From: Lewinella sp050633125
Lineage (GTDB): Bacteria; Bacteroidota; Bacteroidia; Chitinophagales; Saprospiraceae
Length of the DNA stretch: 64,000 nt
Assembly: GCF_050633125.1 (NCBI RefSeq)
Contig: NZ_JBOEFX010000037.1
Span: 4,690 to 68,689, forward strand
Reading direction: 5' to 3'
The position numbers and the translations under genes are program-made. Shown piece by piece: positions 15,961-24,185 of this stretch (positions are counted from its first letter, which is position 1; every line of letters starts with the position of its first letter). The notes under the pieces are model-generated. The model was given only the letters and a program-made list of their open reading frames with translations. It was not told the origin of the DNA and did no database searches.

Positions 15961-18900
15961 ATGAAGGCGTTCAACGAATACTTTAGAGAAAACAGGTTTA
16001 GGGAAGCAAGGGATGATTTCCGCTCTCGCTTTGATGCTCCTCCGACGGGCTTCAAGGAGGTAGGGCAGCTAACGAAAGAAAAATTGAACGCTTTTAACCG
16101 ATGGAGTGAAGCTTGTTTGTATTTAGGTGAAGAAAACTCGGGGTTCCAAGCCCTCAAACGTTTTGTTGAAGACTTAGAAAAGAATAGCCATAAAAACTGG
16201 ACCTGGCTAAAAACACTAGATGAAAGACTGGCACTCGAAATCACCGAGTCCATCATCCACCTTTCAAATTTTTACTTCTACTTTGGTAAGTACGCGAAAT
16301 CTTTAGATCTGGCAGAACTTAGCCAAAAACTAAAACAAAAGGTCCTCGATATCAAAAGTGATGCCCGCAACGCTAGGCCTTTGGCTAGAACTAGTGTCGT
16401 GATGGGGAAAGCATACTGGAAACTAGGAAACTTTTACGATGCGATCCTTTCCTTTTTGAGATCAATCGAGTATTTGATCATTGCAAACACCTATAACAAT
16501 GACGAAGAAGGGTATATGGTAGGCCGTTGTTTTTGCCTCCTGGGAGAAGTATACCTTGATTTAAACAGCCTTGATCTCGCAGAAGATTTCCTAAAGAGTA
16601 GCCTCAACATTATGGAGAAGCGTTCTCAATTAGTTGACAATCATTTGTATGTAGGCATCGCAAATAATGTATTAGGCAGAATACTCGCAAGAAAGGGGAA
16701 AGTAGAGCTGGATTCCGCGAAAGCAGAAAGCCTCTTTTCAGATGCCAGAGATAGGCTTTATGAAGCTAAGTACTACCTGAGTGAGACATTTAAGGATGCT
16801 CCATTCCATCGTTATAGAGCAAATAACCTTTGCAATATAGCCATGAGAGATTGGTATTGCTTTTACCGTTTGACCGAACCTGAAGTCCGTTTTTCTCCTT
16901 CTAAAATCACGGAATTTGACAACGTAGTAGCTAAATTCAAAGATGAAATAGAGCATCGTGAAAAATGTTTCGACAGGGCTAACAAATACCATAGCAGTAA
17001 AGCAAATGCCCATATAAACCTTGCAAAAGTCTATCTACTTTCCAACTTATTAGAAAAAGCCAAAGCGTCTTCTCTATCAGCAATTAAGGTTCTTGCTCCT
17101 GAATTAGGGCAAGACCAGTGGTCTCTTCCAAAGAACAGCGAAGGAAGGAGAATGGAAGACATCTCCTGGATTACACTATTCAAAGCCCTGGAGGTTCACC
17201 TAAAAATACTATGGAAAGAGTTTTCAGTGTCATTGAGTAAAGACTGCCAAGTGCTAACCCCTTCCCAGCAATCTCTTTATGATCAAGGCATGAATGTAAG
17301 TCGCCTTTGTCTTGATATCTATAATAATGTTTTAAACAATGGTAATTCCCCGTTAAAAGTCAAAGATCCAGGCATTGTAAGAATGCTTTATTCACGACAG
17401 GCCAGTTTGATCATTGAATTGAGATTAAAATTTCTCTATAGGCAATACCAGTGCTACGATCAAAGCACCGGAGATAGTGCTGAATTGAACGATAAGATTT
17501 TTCAGAGTTTTCGTACCCAAAGGAATATCTTCCTGTCTTCGGTTAATGAACGAGGGATGGCTAATAACGAAGACGACACCAATAGTTTGTTCAACAAGAC
17601 AGAAAAAAGCATCGTTGATATGCTCCAGGGGCTCACTGGTAAAGAACAAACAAATAAAGCTCAGAGAGAACGTATTATTCTAGACACTATTCAATATGTT
17701 CATAATGAGCAGATAAAATTAAAAAAACAGATTAAAATCAGGTCAGAATTTGTTGCTTCATTGAGGACACAAGAATCTTCGGAAGAAGATGGAAAAGGCA
17801 AAACAGACAACTTTAACTTAAATTCTATTTACAGTCATTTTGAAAAAACAAGAGAGGGTAAAATCCTGTCCTATGTTTTAGGAGAAGATAGCTTGTTTGT
17901 GATGATCATAAGTAATAAAGATAATGCCTTTGATTTTAAGAATCTATTAACCGAGCACCCCAACCCCAAACAAGCTATTGATGATATCAAAAGCAGTACT
18001 CATGAGATCGAGGCGATCATCAACAACACTATATGGGAAACAGGTAGACTTAGTACAAACAGGCCAACCAATAAACAATATGCAATTCTTGAACCTGAAA
18101 TCAATACGCTCAACACTAATGACCTAAATGTTAAATTGTACCATCATTTAATTAAACTTAATAGCCTTCTAATTGCCCCTTTAAATTTAAGTGAGGATAA
18201 GAGAATTTATGTCATCCCAGATGGAGAGCTTAATTTTTTAAACTTCGGACTCCTAACACCTGATATAATTGAAAGTAAAAACCTGTTTCCTAGAGATGGT
18301 GAAGATGATAATGATTTCGGCACTTTTAAATTTAGTGACTTAGCATTCTTAGACCGTAGAATAGAAGTAAGTTATGCCATTTCATCCGAGAGCCTTTACA
18401 GCAATCATGTTCACGAGACTGCCGTAGCTCCTATGCCAATAAATGGCGCATTGAGCATGGTAGTAACTGGAAGAATAAATAATCAACAAAAATTTGAACG
18501 AACCGCAGAGTCTGATATATTCGTAAAAACGTATAATACAATTGCTAAACTAGCTCCCAATCAACATACTACTTTTGATAGTACTCAGCCCTATAAAAGA
18601 GAGGATTTTTACCAAGCCTATGAGAATGCTGCAATGGCTTACCTTCATGTACATTCAAGAAAACAGGATTTCGAAGACAATGAACATTTGCTAGGTTTAA
18701 TTATTAACAATAGTAAAATTGAAGAAGAGAACCTTTTAACACAAGAACATATTCTCGAGCACTTACAGTCTAACACTCAACTATTACTCGTCCTTAATGC
18801 GTGCCGAGCAAAATGGGGTCGTATGGAAAGAACAGGAAGTATTTCCTCCCTACTAAATGCTTTTATAAAAAATGGCAGCAAAAATATATTATCAAATATT

Positions 18901-19107
18901 TATCGTATTGATGGGGCTACTGCCGAGAATATTTCAATCGATTTTTTGCGGAAGCTAATTAAAGGACACACGATGGGAGAAGCATTACATTTGGTCAAAC
19001 GTAAGATGATCGAAAAGGGTACTTTTAGCCATCCTACTTACTGGGGAGCAAGCGTATTTTTTGGTAATGCGCAGTTGAAAATCCAACCTGCTCAAGACGA
19101 CGAATAA
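15961..19107 (+). CDS. TPR-CHAT domain caspase-like protein
   Basis: A 1048-residue protein with no signal peptide. Residues about 1-430 are helical with TPR-like repeats (SIIHLSNFYFYFGKYAKSLD; GRCFCLLGEVYLDLNSLDLA). After a helical middle region, residues about 690-1045 form a CHAT (caspase HetF-associated with TPRs) domain: YLHVHSR with His 896/898, LLVLNACRA with Cys 948, and the closing HPTYWGASVFFGN. His and Cys give the expected protease dyad, although the His block is shorter than the usual HxxxHG. CHAT proteins act as regulated proteases, for example in type III-E CRISPR and gasdermin defence. The stop touches the stop of the opposite-strand recombinase-like gene with no base between. 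Partner and trigger are unknown. Confidence 0.88.
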   Translation: MKAFNEYFRENRFREARDDFRSRFDAPPTGFKEVGQLTKEKLNAFNRWSEACLYLGEENSGFQALKRFVEDLEKNSHKNWTWLKTLDERLALEITESIIHLSNFYFYFGKYAKSLDLAELSQKLKQKVLDIKSDARNARPLARTSVVMGKAYWKLGNFYDAILSFLRSIEYLIIANTYNNDEEGYMVGRCFCLLGEVYLDLNSLDLAEDFLKSSLNIMEKRSQLVDNHLYVGIANNVLGRILARKGKVELDSAKAESLFSDARDRLYEAKYYLSETFKDAPFHRYRANNLCNIAMRDWYCFYRLTEPEVRFSPSKITEFDNVVAKFKDEIEHREKCFDRANKYHSSKANAHINLAKVYLLSNLLEKAKASSLSAIKVLAPELGQDQWSLPKNSEGRRMEDISWITLFKALEVHLKILWKEFSVSLSKDCQVLTPSQQSLYDQGMNVSRLCLDIYNNVLNNGNSPLKVKDPGIVRMLYSRQASLIIELRLKFLYRQYQCYDQSTGDSAELNDKIFQSFRTQRNIFLSSVNERGMANNEDDTNSLFNKTEKSIVDMLQGLTGKEQTNKAQRERIILDTIQYVHNEQIKLKKQIKIRSEFVASLRTQESSEEDGKGKTDNFNLNSIYSHFEKTREGKILSYVLGEDSLFVMIISNKDNAFDFKNLLTEHPNPKQAIDDIKSSTHEIEAIINNTIWETGRLSTNRPTNKQYAILEPEINTLNTNDLNVKLYHHLIKLNSLLIAPLNLSEDKRIYVIPDGELNFLNFGLLTPDIIESKNLFPRDGEDDNDFGTFKFSDLAFLDRRIEVSYAISSESLYSNHVHETAVAPMPINGALSMVVTGRINNQQKFERTAESDIFVKTYNTIAKLAPNQHTTFDSTQPYKREDFYQAYENAAMAYLHVHSRKQDFEDNEHLLGLIINNSKIEEENLLTQEHILEHLQSNTQLLLVLNACRAKWGRMERTGSISSLLNAFIKNGSKNILSNIYRIDGATAENISIDFLRKLIKGHTMGEALHLVKRKMIEKGTFSHPTYWGASVFFGNAQLKIQPAQDDE

Positions 19108-20394
19108 TTACCCTGTGAGTCCATCAAAAAGAGATATAGGATCTATTTCTTCCCTGCTATAATTTAGTGGATTAATATCTCCTAAAATCGTAAATACCTG
19201 CCATGCAGGCTGAAAACCGTCTGCTTCTACTAATAAATAATAACGCCCGGGCAGTAAGGTCGTTTCTTCGACGATGTCAATTTTTATTTCCTTCAATCCT
19301 TCTTCAGTATCCATATATTGATCAGCACTGTCATATTCATCAAGCTCTTGCCTTTCTTTATGATGGAGCGCTGGAAATATTCGAACTCTTACCTTTTTTA
19401 TATTTAAAGAAAACTTCAAATATATAAATTCAGAAAAATCTAATACCTTAAATGGTTCTGCCTCCCATAACAAAGGAACAGTATCTAGTTTTTCTTCAGC
19501 CTTGTTGTTGTTATTATTTATTTTACTAAAATAATTCTCATATTGTTGTTCTATTGTCCCTGGAGGTAATTCTTCGGTTCTGCTTAATAGATTCCTGGCA
19601 CCACTAACTGCTACCTCCAATGTAGACGCCACCTGCCTTTCCATAACTCCAGACATAGTAAAGCGATCTTTCAACTCACTTAATTTTTTATCAATATTTT
19701 CAATAGAAAGATCTTTCGTAAAAATATCTTCTAGTATTTCAATTTTATCAAATAACCTACTGACACTTTTGGGCGTATGACTATTCCCTAAAGATGTTTT
19801 TATTTTTTGACTTGTCATTTTTTCCGCCAGCTCCGATAAGGTATAATTATTATCCTTTGATTCTTTTAATAAAAATTCAATAGCTGTAATGTTATTAGCT
19901 TTAAAATAAGTCTTCTGAATACGTTTTCGAACCTTCAGTGCCTGATGGTCTTTATCTCTAAGATGTAATCCTTGCTTACTTGTTTTAACTTTTCTTTCCT
20001 TGGGCCTAGCCTTTGTTTTGCTATGAATAAAAATAAAATGAGGAAATGCTTGCTCTGAAACAGAGGGAGAATCTAAAAATCTAACTTTTAAGTTACTATC
20101 AACTAAATTTTGCAACCAAGGAATACTTTCTATTTCAGTGAAAGGTGTAAAATGAGAAATAAATAAAGGTTTGTTTCTTTTTTTTGCCGTCGAAATAGCC
20201 AAATCTAATTGTTCTGTAAAGTTCTTTTTATAAAAATTAAAATTAGCTATACTCTGAGTAATTTCAAAAGTATTTTCTTTAGATATATGAATTCCCTTCG
20301 AGAAAAATTGTTCTAGTTTTTTAAAATCTTCATCACTACCTAAGCTACTGAGTTTTAGATAAACAACCGTACTTCGATTTATATAGGAGTTCAT
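19108..20394 (-). CDS. Serine-recombinase-like protein lacking catalytic residues, with extra C-terminal domain
   Basis: A 428-residue protein. Residues 10-145 follow the resolvase/invertase fold by pattern: YLKLSSLGSDEDFKKLEQFF aligns with Y-x-R-V-S-T..., AISTAKKRNKPLFISHF with the ALALAKK..LVIAKLDRL strand, LKVRFLDSPSVSEQAFPHF with VEFVACDNPHAN..., then a basic linker. Residues 178-215 match the recombinase helix-turn-helix (LSELAEKMTSQKIKTSLGNS). The catalytic Asp-Arg and following Arg (KLDRLARN) read HFTPFTEI, and the first Arg is Lys, so strand exchange is unlikely. Residues 220-300 are helical; 310-428 form a beta domain (GRYYLLVEADGFQPAWQVF). It probably binds DNA and may act as a sensor for the neighbouring CHAT protein. 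Assignment is by eye. Confidence 0.65.
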   Translation of the reverse strand: MNSYINRSTVVYLKLSSLGSDEDFKKLEQFFSKGIHISKENTFEITQSIANFNFYKKNFTEQLDLAISTAKKRNKPLFISHFTPFTEIESIPWLQNLVDSNLKVRFLDSPSVSEQAFPHFIFIHSKTKARPKERKVKTSKQGLHLRDKDHQALKVRKRIQKTYFKANNITAIEFLLKESKDNNYTLSELAEKMTSQKIKTSLGNSHTPKSVSRLFDKIEILEDIFTKDLSIENIDKKLSELKDRFTMSGVMERQVASTLEVAVSGARNLLSRTEELPPGTIEQQYENYFSKINNNNNKAEEKLDTVPLLWEAEPFKVLDFSEFIYLKFSLNIKKVRVRIFPALHHKERQELDEYDSADQYMDTEEGLKEIKIDIVEETTLLPGRYYLLVEADGFQPAWQVFTILGDINPLNYSREEIDPISLFDGLTG

Positions 20395-20664
20395 AATAGG
20401 ATTAGTTGTTGAAGTCAGACTTTCTTTTCAAGTTCAAAAAATGACGATAATCTGGAAAGATCTTCCTTCAGAAAAATACATAGTTTGGGTTTCTATTCCT
20501 ACGTACTAGATACTTGAAAAGTTCCACAAAGGTAGGACAAGAGATATTAATGACAAAGAAATATGTTATTTTTTTGACAAAAAATATTACTCTCCTTAGT
20601 CAACGCTATTACTTAGTATAAGTTTGACTTTAAGGTCATTATATTCTCTGGAAAGTAAAATAGG

Positions 20665-20694
20665 TAATTATTTTGACAATTTTCAAAATAATTA
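20665..20694. terminator. AT-rich hairpin at the end of the membrane protein gene
   Basis: TAATTATTTTGA (20665-20676) and TCAAAATAATTA (20683-20694) pair perfectly over 12 bp with a 6-nt loop, overlapping the stop codon at 20692. This would end the 22367-20692 gene set before the recombinase-like gene. The gap 20395-20664 has no gene; it is AT-rich with several TTGACA-like motifs. Confidence 0.5.
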
Positions 20695-21342
20695 ATTGCA
20701 CCAATCATCTTCATTGGCGATAACCTCTGAAAGATTACGAAAATAAACGTCGCCCTTATTTATAACTAAAGAAAATTCTACAAATAATTTATCTAACTCG
20801 CAAGGGCCTATCCTATATTTACTTTGTGCTAAATAATGGTAAACACTCAACTGCCTTTCCAATTCCGAGAGATACTTATCTAAAACGGATAGCCAGTCTA
20901 CTAATTGCTTTTTTTGGCCTTCGAGATTACTTATTTGAGTGAAATGTTTTTGGGAAATAACTCTATTAGGGAACGCTATTTCCCCATAGAGGCTAGTCAG
21001 CCTTTTTCTGTTTTTTTCTATTCTTTTACAAAAAAGTGGGATTTCTGTCATATACCCCGTAACTTCTTTAACGTGACCAACAACTTGCTTCTCCCAATCT
21101 TCAATAGTGAGACGAGTACACACCGAATCATCTGCATTCTTTGAATAATGAACCACATTTAATACCCATGCATTTACCGTCACCGGATAAACATAAGTAA
21201 GCAGTCCTATAACAACAGCTATGTAGATAAACAATAGGTGTACCCACTCAACACCAGGAATAAGCAAGAGCAGAATCGGCACCCCAAGTAAAAGCCATTC
21301 GGACCCCTTCAAGCTATCGTCAAAATAGTCAACTGGTTTCAT
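20692..21342 (-). CDS. Hypothetical membrane protein
   Basis: 216 residues from ATG 21342 (MKPVDYFDDSLKGSEWLLLG); the frame is open further upstream only inside the preceding gene. Two adjacent hydrophobic segments (about residues 17-30 and 35-55) form a membrane hairpin, followed by a helical cytoplasmic part rich in charged residues (KRIEKNRKRLTSLYGEIAFP...LSVLDKYLSELERQLSVYHY). It starts 4 nt after the stop of the coiled-coil gene, so the two are almost surely co-transcribed. No family recognised. The pattern is that of a membrane-tethered helical adaptor. Confidence 0.7.
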   Translation of the reverse strand: MKPVDYFDDSLKGSEWLLLGVPILLLLIPGVEWVHLLFIYIAVVIGLLTYVYPVTVNAWVLNVVHYSKNADDSVCTRLTIEDWEKQVVGHVKEVTGYMTEIPLFCKRIEKNRKRLTSLYGEIAFPNRVISQKHFTQISNLEGQKKQLVDWLSVLDKYLSELERQLSVYHYLAQSKYRIGPCELDKLFVEFSLVINKGDVYFRNLSEVIANEDDWCN

Positions 21343-21346
21343 AGTC

Positions 21347-21961
21347 TTAGCGTTTTTTTTGTTGGCTAAAAAACCAAGCGGAAGCAACAAGTATCAATAT
21401 CGCAAAGGCAATACGAAAAACAACTGGGCTTTTGTCAACTTGCTGCTGAATTCCACTGATCGAGACAATGGATGCCTGATTGGCATCGAGTGTGATATGA
21501 TTGTCCTCCAAGTTTGAAAAAGCCTTACCGTCAGAAGATAATTCAACGTGAAAATTGGTAAATTTTTCAACCAAAGTCGTTCCTATATTTTCCACTGCTT
21601 CTGAAACTGCTAATTTCGTTCTGTCCGGTTCTTTTGAAACAAAGTCCTTTAATCCATCTATTTCTTCAGTCAGAGTTTCAACACTCTGTTCTAACACACC
21701 TATATACGCATCTTGCCTACTTTTTCGAGCCATGTGAATACTATCATTTTTCTGATAGTATTCATTTTCCAATACGAGTTTTTCTTCAACATTCCTCAGC
21801 GAGTCCAGCGAAAATTCAAGGCTCAATTTCTGAGCAATTAATCCCTGGTTTTGAGCCTTCAAATCGTTCGCCTTTTTATGCATAGTGTAAATGATGATAC
21901 CAGATGCCCCAACGGACAAACTCAAAATTATCACAATTGAATACCTGATTAGCTCTTTCAT
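21347..21961 (-). CDS. Hypothetical coiled-coil protein with two membrane segments
   Basis: A 204-residue protein. Residues 5-25 are a membrane anchor (YSIVIILSLSVGASGIIIYT), residues about 28-110 a long coiled coil (KANDLKAQNQGLIAQKLSLE...SVETLTEEIDGLKDFV), and residues 183-199 a second membrane segment close to the basic C-terminus (SAWFFSQQKKR). The middle would lie outside or inside as one loop. It sits between a lipoprotein gene (58 nt upstream) and a membrane protein gene (4 nt downstream). Function unknown; the set looks like a membrane-associated complex. Confidence 0.7.
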   Translation of the reverse strand: MKELIRYSIVIILSLSVGASGIIIYTMHKKANDLKAQNQGLIAQKLSLEFSLDSLRNVEEKLVLENEYYQKNDSIHMARKSRQDAYIGVLEQSVETLTEEIDGLKDFVSKEPDRTKLAVSEAVENIGTTLVEKFTNFHVELSSDGKAFSNLEDNHITLDANQASIVSISGIQQQVDKSPVVFRIAFAILILVASAWFFSQQKKR

Positions 21962-22019
21962 TTCCGTTGATTTTTGTAGATAATATCAAATATTATAGCA
22001 GTACTCCAGATCGAGATAC

Positions 22020-22367
22020 CTAAAGCCCCTGGGTTAGTGTACCCCAAGTGTCAGTAAACCAATTTTTAACCTTCGATGTACTTCGACAAATAAGGTAACT
22101 CGCTCGAACCTCTTTTACTTTCTTGATTTCAGCACTAGATAGCTCTTCGTACACCGTTGCGTAATCACTGATAATCCTTAGATACTCTGTATCTCTTGCT
22201 TCTACCTCAGCTGAAGAATACGATCCACAGCCTATCTCTATTCCATCTCCGAAGGCCGTAATATTCGTCATGAAAATGTCTTTCTCGCTTGGAGCAAATT
22301 GACATGCCCCAGCAAAAAGTAACGATAGCATAAAAGCGAAAATGGAAAATTTGTTAGTCCTCATCAT
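22020..22367 (-). CDS. Hypothetical small lipoprotein
   Basis: A 115-residue protein starting at ATG 22367. The signal MLSLLFAGACQFAPSEKD has a lipobox Cys near residue 22. The mature part is helical and contains two further Cys (IEIGCGSY and YLICRST). It is the first gene of the apparent set lipoprotein - coiled-coil - membrane protein. Two copies of a 15-nt direct repeat lie 60-95 nt upstream. No homologue recognised. Confidence 0.65.
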   Translation of the reverse strand: MMRTNKFSIFAFMLSLLFAGACQFAPSEKDIFMTNITAFGDGIEIGCGSYSSAEVEARDTEYLRIISDYATVYEELSSAEIKKVKEVRASYLICRSTSKVKNWFTDTWGTLTQGL

Positions 22368-22425
22368 GATTCTATTAATTGATCTAATTCATTACATTGT
22401 CATAAAACTACAATATATTTATGTA

Positions 22426-22460
22426 ATTGACAAATAAATAATAATATTGACAAATAAATA
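22426..22460. repeat. Two copies of a 15-nt direct repeat
   Basis: ATTGACAAATAAATA occurs at 22426-22440 and 22446-22460, a period of 20 nt or about two helical turns, upstream of the lipoprotein gene at 22367. The layout could be a tandem operator, but chance in AT-rich DNA is possible. Confidence 0.4.
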
Positions 22461-22552
22461 GTGAAAACGCATTCTACTTAGCACTACGCTCAGTAAAAAG
22501 CGAGAACCTGAAAGGCGCTTGAGTGCGCCTATAGTTTTGAATAGGTTGAACA

Positions 22553-22581
22553 ATTAAAAAACAAGGCTCTTTGGAAGAGCC
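22553..22581 (-). terminator. Rho-independent terminator
   Basis: On the minus strand GGCTCTT-CCA-AAGAGCC (22565-22581) is followed by a U-rich run (complement of attaaaaaacaa). It lies about 175 nt past the gene ending at 22757. A second small hairpin, AGGCGC-TTGAGT-GCGCCT, lies at 22513-22530. Otherwise 22368-22756 holds only intergenic DNA with an AGGGG/CCCCT-type palindrome near 22665. Confidence 0.7.
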
Positions 22582-22756
22582 ACGAAGAGACAGGTAAAAT
22601 ACAAACGCCCCCTAACCCCAAAGGGATAACCTGACTATAGCCCCAATGGCAATATCATCATCCTGCCCCTGAAGGGGTGGCATTGCACAACTCATACATT
22701 TAGATTTTTGCCATAGCAATCTCGCAGAATAAAAAAATATCTTCACCTCACCCTAT

Positions 22757-23491
22757 TCACTTTCTGACAATCATCCTCGTCGTTATTGAAGTAAGGGTAA
22801 AGTCATTCGTCCAAAAACTGCTTTTTACAGTGTACTTCCCATTATACAAATCACCAAGGGAGCTTGCATCAAAAATAATCAGCTCTTTTTCTGCTTCATC
22901 AAAGAACCATTTTGCCCTAATGCCCTTACTATTGAACCCTGGTAGAGATACCTCGTTTGTTAGGCTACTGAATGACAAGTGTTCCTTGTCAAAAACGCCC
23001 ACCAGTTCATAGTCATATTTAGTATCAGGAATCATTTCCTTTCCTTCGAAGTAAATACGTTCTATATGAAAGCGATTAATGGCCTCATTGGGTTCCAAAA
23101 AATCACGATCATACTCCAATAAAACCCACAAAAAAAGCAGAACACCAATAAGCATAAGCCCCCCTAACAACTTCCCGTAAAGAGGCATATATCGAGCTAT
23201 CGGAACTCCAGAAAGATACTTATCCAATTTAGTAACAAAAAGAAATCGATGCCTTTTCAAGTCACCTTTCTCCTTTAACTTATGCTCAACCAGTAGCCTA
23301 TCGGCATCATGGTAAGTTGATCTCGGCACGCGTATTATTGCGCCAGCATTTCCAAACGGATCATGTCTTTTTTCGCTCACCAACCGATATTCGTACAGTG
23401 CCTCGTACTTTATATTTTCTCTTTCCAAAAGAGCACACGCTGCCTCAAAGTCTGTTTTTATACTCGTCTCGAACAGCTTAATGTAAGGCAT
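22757..23491 (-). CDS. DUF2007-type signal-transducing protein with one membrane segment
   Basis: A 244-residue protein. Residues 1-75 resemble the DUF2007 (putative prokaryotic signal transducing) domain: MPYIKLFETSIKTDFEAACA, LLERENIKYEALYEY, then IIRVPRSTYHDADRLLVEHK. One membrane segment follows (about residues 106-126, LGGLMLIGVLLFLWVLLEY). The last 100 residues form a beta-rich extracytoplasmic part (YFEGKEMIPDTKYDYELVGV) of unknown fold. ATG 23491. It has its own downstream terminator. Function unknown. Confidence 0.65.
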   Translation of the reverse strand: MPYIKLFETSIKTDFEAACALLERENIKYEALYEYRLVSEKRHDPFGNAGAIIRVPRSTYHDADRLLVEHKLKEKGDLKRHRFLFVTKLDKYLSGVPIARYMPLYGKLLGGLMLIGVLLFLWVLLEYDRDFLEPNEAINRFHIERIYFEGKEMIPDTKYDYELVGVFDKEHLSFSSLTNEVSLPGFNSKGIRAKWFFDEAEKELIIFDASSLGDLYNGKYTVKSSFWTNDFTLTSITTRMIVRK

Positions 23492-23590
23492 AGGAGCAAT
23501 TTTAGATTGGGAAGTTTTGCCGAGGGCTATTATTCAACAACTATCTGAACATCTGATGACCAGCGTACTGCCAAATTGATAAATTTCAAA

Positions 23591-24126
23591 CTATTCTCCT
23601 CCCTTGTTACGTTGAAATTTTACACATTGAGAACCGCATCGTACAATTTCCATCTTTTCACCATCAGGTAGAGTTATCACTTCTGGTACGTTATTAATTA
23701 AATGAAAAATCAAAAAGCCATCATTCATATTCGCTCCTGGCAAGATCAAGATCTCTTCATACCAACCAACATTACTATTTTTCTCGTAGCTCGCTCCATT
23801 TTCATATTGAATCCGCTTTTCTCTAAGATCTGAGTTACTGTCTCTCAAAATAGTCGAGTCTACCTCATGATATACCCTATCCATATAAGACGTAAATCCT
23901 TCCACGTATTCATTTCCATTTTTATCTGTAATGAACTTCATCGGTGGCAGGCTAGATAGATAGATAGCTATCAAATACAAATCCTTCTATCTGCCCATAT
24001 CGAATCTTAGACCAGTGGCCTTTTAGGTTATACTCGGACGTCCCCTCACTTTGTCCTGGTATAAACAGTTCCTTCACCTCCTGCAAGGAAGAATAATACA
24101 GATAAGCATATCGCGAATATTGTCAT
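23591..24126 (-). pseudogene. SH3-like protein interrupted at a tetranucleotide repeat
   Basis: The 3' part, from ATG 23941 to 23591, encodes MKFITDKNGNEYVEGFTSYM... and ends QCVKFQRNKGGE. Just upstream, in a different frame, the DNA reads EGTSEYNLKGHWSKIRYGQI then EGFVFDSYLSI before a stop at 23952-23954; this is a typical bacterial SH3 end. The frames break exactly in a TAGA repeat (23953-23967). Removing one 4-nt unit joins them as FDSYLSSLPPMKFITDKNG. A second break further upstream separates a signal-like start (MTIFAICLSVLFFLAGGE, ATG 24126). So this is a decayed or phase-variable exported protein with an SH3-like domain. Confidence 0.65.
23953..23967. repeat. TAGA tetranucleotide repeat inside a gene
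   Basis: Three TAGA units plus TAG. It lies at the frame switch of the SH3-like gene, where loss of one unit (or gain of two) restores one continuous frame. Such repeats mutate by slippage. Confidence 0.7.
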
Positions 24127-24185
24127 GTCTATTAGGTTTTTGAAAACTGAATTCTGTTTGAGACCAACTCCATTTCACACACCCC

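Noticed and set aside
23591..23980. Longer start at TTG 23980 for the 3' part of the SH3-like gene
   Set aside because: Those extra codons are translated repeat (YLIAIYLSS) and the upstream SH3 reading shows the true frame differs; only ATG 23941 is a plausible internal start.
15961..24126. CRISPR type III-E, gasdermin or retron locus in the CHAT island
   Set aside because: No repeat-spacer array, no Cas-like or gRAMP gene, no reverse transcriptase, and none of the neighbours has the size and membrane-free character of a bacterial gasdermin.
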